A stretch of 64,000 bases of DNA from the NCBI GenBank assembly GCA_018907035.1, contig JACCIC010000350.1:1-64000 (forward strand), written 5' to 3'. Every line of letters starts with the position of its first letter. Position 1 is the stretch's first letter. Of this stretch, positions 63,591 through 64,000 are shown in pieces. The notes under the pieces were generated by a model, which worked only from the letters and a program-made list of their open reading frames with translations, ran no database searches and was not told the DNA's origin. A program made the translations under genes and the position numbers. Source of the DNA: Sycobia sp. Sy_11 (taxonomy: Eukaryota > Arthropoda > Insecta > Hymenoptera > Epichrysomallidae).

Positions 63591-64000
63591 CTGGCGGTAG
63601 TTTGTCCCGTAGTGGCGTTGGTGTAGGATCCGCTGCAACAGCCAATCAGTGAATTGCTATAATTACACACAAAATTTCGATTGGTTCTGAATTAGTTCGA
63701 AATGCCGGAAAATGAAGATAGAATCTTGTCAGAAACGGACTAAGAGAGAAGCGGAAGTCAGTATTTTTTTATAATATCGCCATGACTACACATCGGACAT
63801 CGCACGCGACCGCCGATTCAGTTAGAATAGAATTAGTGCCTTAGAGACTAATGAACCGGCGTCCGGCTAGGTCCGGTGCCGGTGAACTGTTCAATGTGAA
63901 TCGCGCATTGCATAGCCCATTGTGGCTTTGGAAGTATCCTTTAAAAGAAAATGAAGATATTATACAATGAAGGGAGTAACGCTTCAAATAAATGAAGATA
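63591..64000 (+). promoter_or_regulatory. Possible promoter and 5' end of the next gene
   Basis: A CCAAT box (GCCAATCAG, 63641-63649) and an inverted one (ATTGG at about 63680) precede a less AT-rich, CpG-containing segment. An ATG at 63851 opens a 39-codon frame (begins MNRRPARSGAGELFN) that ends at a TGA at about 63968. It could be a first coding exon cut by an unrecognised donor, or an upstream ORF. No family is recognised. Confidence 0.3.

Noticed and set aside
1..64000. tRNA, rRNA, CRISPR or prokaryotic operon features
   Set aside because: I scanned for tRNA B-box-like words and regular spacer repeats and found none with supporting structure. The tandem repeats are microsatellites without spacers.

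Overview
The window is animal nuclear DNA, most likely from an insect. The genes have spliced exons with GT/AG introns and insect-type orthologues. There are AATAAA poly(A) signals, Jockey-type and mariner transposon remnants, and very many microsatellites. High CpG content in the non-coding DNA together with dense TA and GA repeats suggests Hymenoptera. That is an inference from composition and is not proven.

Layout. Positions 1-33060 hold no gene I can defend. This stretch is AT-rich with local CpG-rich patches and about 35-40 long (TA)n arrays. Positions 33060-34216 are the putative promoter and leader of the copper-transporting P-type ATPase ATP7 (CDS 34217-37585, +, one coding exon). It is followed by a two-exon Fcf2-domain gene (DNTTIP2/TdIF2 type, 38581-39420, +). 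Next comes a four-exon short-chain dehydrogenase on the minus strand, orthologous to HSD17B8 (39533-41888). The last two genes are convergent, with stop codons 112 bp apart. Positions 44620-46560 contain a decayed, internally deleted Jockey-type non-LTR retrotransposon on the minus strand. A mariner transposase scrap lies at 47862-48000. Positions 48000-54000 are mostly empty apart from microsatellites. A CpG-rich patch (54100-54660) and a possible leader exon (to 56223) precede the RAF kinase gene (phl/BRAF type; coding exons 57319-57392 and 57839-59942, +). Positions 59943-63590 are 3'UTR and AT-rich DNA. The last 400 bp look like the promoter of a further gene running off the window.

The genes do not form a pathway. 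ATP7 moves copper in the secretory pathway, Fcf2 acts in early pre-rRNA processing, HSD17B8 in mitochondrial fatty-acid synthesis, and RAF in receptor tyrosine kinase/MAPK signalling. I found no convincing undescribed system. The more unusual observations are: the clustering of long (TA)n arrays outside the gene blocks; the rearranged retrotransposon that joins an ORF1 piece to the RT tail; the very large, GC-rich, intronless RAF exon with a possible alternative N-terminus; and a poly(A) signal nested in the Fcf2 stop codon.
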